Positions 4,550 to 6,595 of a stretch of DNA of 6,595 bases are shown piece after piece. Below the pieces are notes generated by a model, which was not told the DNA's origin, did no database searches, and worked only from the letters and a program-made list of their open reading frames with translations. Location of the stretch: positions 1 through 6,595 of the forward strand of contig JAEZBR010000039.1 of assembly GCA_023426935.1 (NCBI GenBank), written 5' to 3'. Made by a program: the position numbers and the translations under genes. How positions within the stretch are numbered: position 1 is the stretch's first letter; every line of letters begins with the position of its first letter. This stretch comes from Bacillota bacterium (GTDB lineage: Bacteria > Bacillota_I > Bacilli_A > Erysipelotrichales > Erysipelotrichaceae).

Positions 4550-5851
4550 CTAAGCCTGGTTAAGTATTTCTTTCAAAACTTTTCCATCTACTTCTTTCAT
4601 GGAAAAACCTAATAATTCAGCCATGGTCGGTGCCTCATCAACCATATTTGCTTCCGGAATTATTACACCTTTTTTTACGCCCGGGCCATAAGCCAACAAA
4701 GTCGTAACTTCTGCCCTTTCCGGACTGCCGCCATGGGTCGCCGCGCCAATCTTATGATCGCCAGGTACTCTAACATCGCACTCTTTCTCCGCATCCGGAT
4801 CTTCTTTAAAACATAAAGGTAATTTACTTTCGAAAACGAAATCGAAGGCACCTTCAAGGTGATACCTTTCTTTCATCTCTTTAGCATCGAGAACTTCGGT
4901 AAGCTGAACCCGCGGATCGTCAATCAAGGTTTCAAGCAGTTTTTTAACTTCCTGCTGTAATTTTTGGTCAGTGGGATCTTTTATTCCCACAAAACAAGAT
5001 AATCCGCTTGAATGTCCTACGGCCTTGAAAGAAGTTATATTTCCTTTTCCGTCGGTCTTTAAATATCCTTTATTCTTTAACCAACGATTGATATTGAAAA
5101 CCCGATCAACATCGGTCTGACCATGATCGCCGATAATCATGAAGTTAGTATGTTCATAATCCCCGAATTTCTTGATTGCCGTCTCAAGGATTCCGAATTG
5201 TTCGTCATGCTTCCTTAACTGTTCTTTCGTCTTCTCATGATAAACCCCGTAAGTATGTCTAACACTGTCCAAATCGCACATTTTGACCATCATGACATCC
5301 GGTTGACCAAAATCCTCAATGATATCCGGGGCCAGAGACATGGTAATCAAATCTAAAGAACGATCTTCCCCCTTAAGATATTGTCCGTATTTCCAGAAAT
5401 ACTTATCCATCAGATTCTTACTGGCGGTATTCGCCAAATAAGTTTCCGGATGATAACCGGTATAAAAATAAGGTACAATCATCGGAAAATTGAAATCGTA
5501 ATCCGCCCCGCCGGTCAACGGCCAGCTGAGGGAACAGGTACTTAAACCCTTTTCTTTGGCATAATCCAAGATCGTCTTCCCTTTTATATCGGCTTTCATT
5601 CCATGCCATGGTGAGTTTAATTTACCCCCACGGGTCAGGATTTCATTATGCGTAATCGTATGTTTATCGACATAAGTTCCGGTCACGATCGAAGTGTGGC
5701 AACAATAGGTTAAAGCCGGATAAACCGGTTTAACTTTGGTTACTAGAGATCCTTTCGTAAAAAAGGTTTGGAAATGCGGCAGTTCTTTCATGAATTCCAG
5801 ATCACTGCTGCATAGAGCATCTAACATAAAGACCAGTAATTTATTTTTCAT
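4550..5851 (-). CDS. Type I phosphodiesterase / nucleotide pyrophosphatase-family enzyme
   Basis: A 433-residue member of the alkaline phosphatase superfamily, in the phosphodiesterase/nucleotide pyrophosphatase group, which cleaves phosphodiester or phosphate bonds with two metal ions, usually zinc. The active-site pattern is complete. Asp11 lies in VFMLDAL. Thr48 in YPALTYCCHTSIVTG is the expected nucleophile. Asp195 and His199 are in DLDSVRHTYG, Asp242 and His243 in IIGDHGQTD, and His373 in ATHGGSP. There is no signal peptide or membrane helix, so it should act in the cytosol, unlike many secreted relatives. The length fits a full catalytic domain. Substrate cannot be read from the sequence; nucleotides, phosphonates or other phosphodiesters are all possible. 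The start is supported by AAGGAG five bases upstream. It is flanked by the oxidoreductase terminator on one side and the gene-free stretch on the other, so it appears monocistronic. Confidence 0.9.
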   Translation of the reverse strand: MKNKLLVFMLDALCSSDLEFMKELPHFQTFFTKGSLVTKVKPVYPALTYCCHTSIVTGTYVDKHTITHNEILTRGGKLNSPWHGMKADIKGKTILDYAKEKGLSTCSLSWPLTGGADYDFNFPMIVPYFYTGYHPETYLANTASKNLMDKYFWKYGQYLKGEDRSLDLITMSLAPDIIEDFGQPDVMMVKMCDLDSVRHTYGVYHEKTKEQLRKHDEQFGILETAIKKFGDYEHTNFMIIGDHGQTDVDRVFNINRWLKNKGYLKTDGKGNITSFKAVGHSSGLSCFVGIKDPTDQKLQQEVKKLLETLIDDPRVQLTEVLDAKEMKERYHLEGAFDFVFESKLPLCFKEDPDAEKECDVRVPGDHKIGAATHGGSPERAEVTTLLAYGPGVKKGVIIPEANMVDEAPTMAELLGFSMKEVDGKVLKEILNQA

Positions 5852-5866
5852 GGGTTCTCCTTAGGA

Positions 5867-5895
5867 ATAAAATTCAGTAAAAACTTAACTATCAA
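5867..5895 (-). promoter_or_regulatory. Possible promoter of the phosphodiesterase gene
   Basis: On the minus strand TTGATA (5895-5890) and TTTTAT (5872-5867) are 17 bases apart. The -35 box is good and the -10 box moderate, but the start site would fall almost on the ribosome binding site. An alternative 17-base pair, TTGTTG (5944-5939) with TACGAT (5921-5916), would give a more usual leader of about 57 bases. I cannot choose between them from sequence alone. Confidence 0.4.
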
Positions 5896-5951
5896 GCTTA
5901 TTAACTTCGGAAATTATCGTATCATTTTAATACTTAACCAACAAGGGTAAG

Positions 5952-5977
5952 AAAAAGCCGCCAGTTTCCTGACGGCT
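5952..5977 (-). terminator. Intrinsic terminator of the pyruvate:ferredoxin oxidoreductase gene
   Basis: On the minus strand AGCCGTCAG (5977-5969) and CTGGCGGCT (5964-5956) form a 9-bp stem with one G-T pair and a GAAA tetraloop, followed by five T (5956-5952). It lies 14 bases after the TAA stop of the oxidoreductase gene and separates it from the phosphodiesterase gene. Confidence 0.9.
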
Positions 5978-5991
5978 GAATAAACTAAGAT

Positions 5992-6595
5992 TTAATGACC
6001 TGCACGATTCAGTAAATCGGTATAACGTTTCTCAGCATCCTTCTGCGATTTAGCATACATCGCTTCCGCTGCTTCGGCACCTCTAACGGCCATTAAGTTA
6101 CGATAACGGTTCTCGTTGAGGATGAAATCTTTATACTTACTGAAATCAGGCTTGCCGGAATCGATCGTTAACGGTTTCTCGTTACGCGGATCGAAACGAT
6201 AGAGGTTGACATAGCCACACGCGACTGCTTCTCTCTGAGCCTTCTGATGATTCTTTAAGCCACCTTTAATGCCATGCAGTAAGCAAGGACTATAAGCCAA
6301 GATTAAGGACGGTCCGTTATAACTTTCCGCTTCAATGAAGGCTTTAATCGTCTGCATTCTATTCGCCCCCATTGCTACGGAAGCGACATAGATATGACCA
6401 TAAGACATCGCAATCTCGCCTAGGTCTTTCTTCGCCGTTGTCTTACCGCCAGCCGCGAATTCCGCAATGGAAGCTGCCTGAGAAGACTTGGAGGATTGAC
6501 CACCGGTATTCGAATAAACTTCGGTATCGAGAACTAAGACATTGACATTTAGGTTATTGGCTAAAACATGATCCAATCCGCCATAACCGATATCG
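5992..6595 (-). CDS. nifJ: Pyruvate:ferredoxin (flavodoxin) oxidoreductase, C-terminal part
   Basis: This enzyme oxidatively decarboxylates pyruvate to acetyl-CoA and CO2 and passes electrons to ferredoxin or flavodoxin, a central step in anaerobic energy metabolism. Only the last 200 residues are in the window; the family is near 1,170 residues, so the start lies about 2.9 kb beyond the right edge. The visible part is the thiamine-pyrophosphate-binding domain. It opens with DIGYGGLDHV and then DTEVYSNTGGQ (visible residues 23-33), the pyrophosphate and magnesium site. The cysteine in YSPCLLHG (visible residue 104) matches the distant fourth ligand of the proximal 4Fe-4S cluster in characterised enzymes. 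The frame is open to the edge; a TTG at 6576 is an internal leucine, not the start. The C-terminus ends normally and is followed by a terminator, so the gene is cut by the window and shows no sign of being broken. Confidence 0.96.
   Translation of the reverse strand, partial: DIGYGGLDHVLANNLNVNVLVLDTEVYSNTGGQSSKSSQAASIAEFAAGGKTTAKKDLGEIAMSYGHIYVASVAMGANRMQTIKAFIEAESYNGPSLILAYSPCLLHGIKGGLKNHQKAQREAVACGYVNLYRFDPRNEKPLTIDSGKPDFSKYKDFILNENRYRNLMAVRGAEAAEAMYAKSQKDAEKRYTDLLNRAGH

Noticed and set aside
5992..6576. Oxidoreductase fragment starting at TTG 6576
   Set aside because: The frame stays open to the window edge and the preceding residues DIGYGG are conserved family sequence, so the gene begins outside the window.
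1..6595. CRISPR array, complete insertion sequence or prophage genes
   Set aside because: I found no regularly spaced repeats, no transposase or integrase motifs and no phage genes.

Overview
The window reads as chromosome of an anaerobic, fairly low-GC Firmicute, most likely a gut or host-associated lineage; Erysipelotrichia or a relative is my guess, made without a database search. The signs are strong GGAGG-type ribosome binding sites, sigma-A-like promoters, a pyruvate:ferredoxin oxidoreductase gene (anaerobic metabolism), a BspA-type leucine-rich-repeat protein, and normal use of TGA as stop. Apart from the tRNA and the deaminase gene, everything is on the minus strand.

Left part (1-780, plus strand): an intergenic stretch with imperfect direct repeats and two mutually exclusive hairpins; a consensus promoter; a complete tRNA-Pro(CGG) with encoded CCA; its terminator; then a cytidine-deaminase-family gene carrying a one-base frameshift eight codons after its start. 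That gene converges on a membrane-bound diguanylate cyclase (782-1921, minus) with a 7-helix sensor region, an intact GGDEF motif and no inhibitory I-site.

Middle (1999-4549, minus): a lysine-rich, histone-H1-like protein with an acidic C-terminal domain (2028-2438; own promoter and terminator), a small four-helix membrane protein (2485-2826), and the most striking gene, a predicted receptor (2895-4244). It has an N-terminal cytoplasmic TIR domain with a candidate catalytic glutamate, one membrane helix, a low-complexity linker and C-terminal BspA-type leucine-rich repeats, so the topology is opposite to that of a Toll-like receptor. It follows a gene-free stretch of about 305 bp containing a good promoter and several hairpins, which predicts a structured leader of about 200 nt.

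Right part (4550-6595, minus): a cytosolic type I phosphodiesterase / nucleotide pyrophosphatase-family enzyme with its metal ligands intact, then a strong terminator, then the C-terminal 200 residues of pyruvate:ferredoxin oxidoreductase, whose start lies beyond the right edge.

Most genes look like separate transcription units, so no operon-wide pathway is evident. The TIR-LRR receptor, the small membrane gene behind it and the nucleotide-phosphodiesterase gene ahead of it are neighbours on one strand. A joint role in surface sensing and nucleotide signalling or defence is possible but is inference only.
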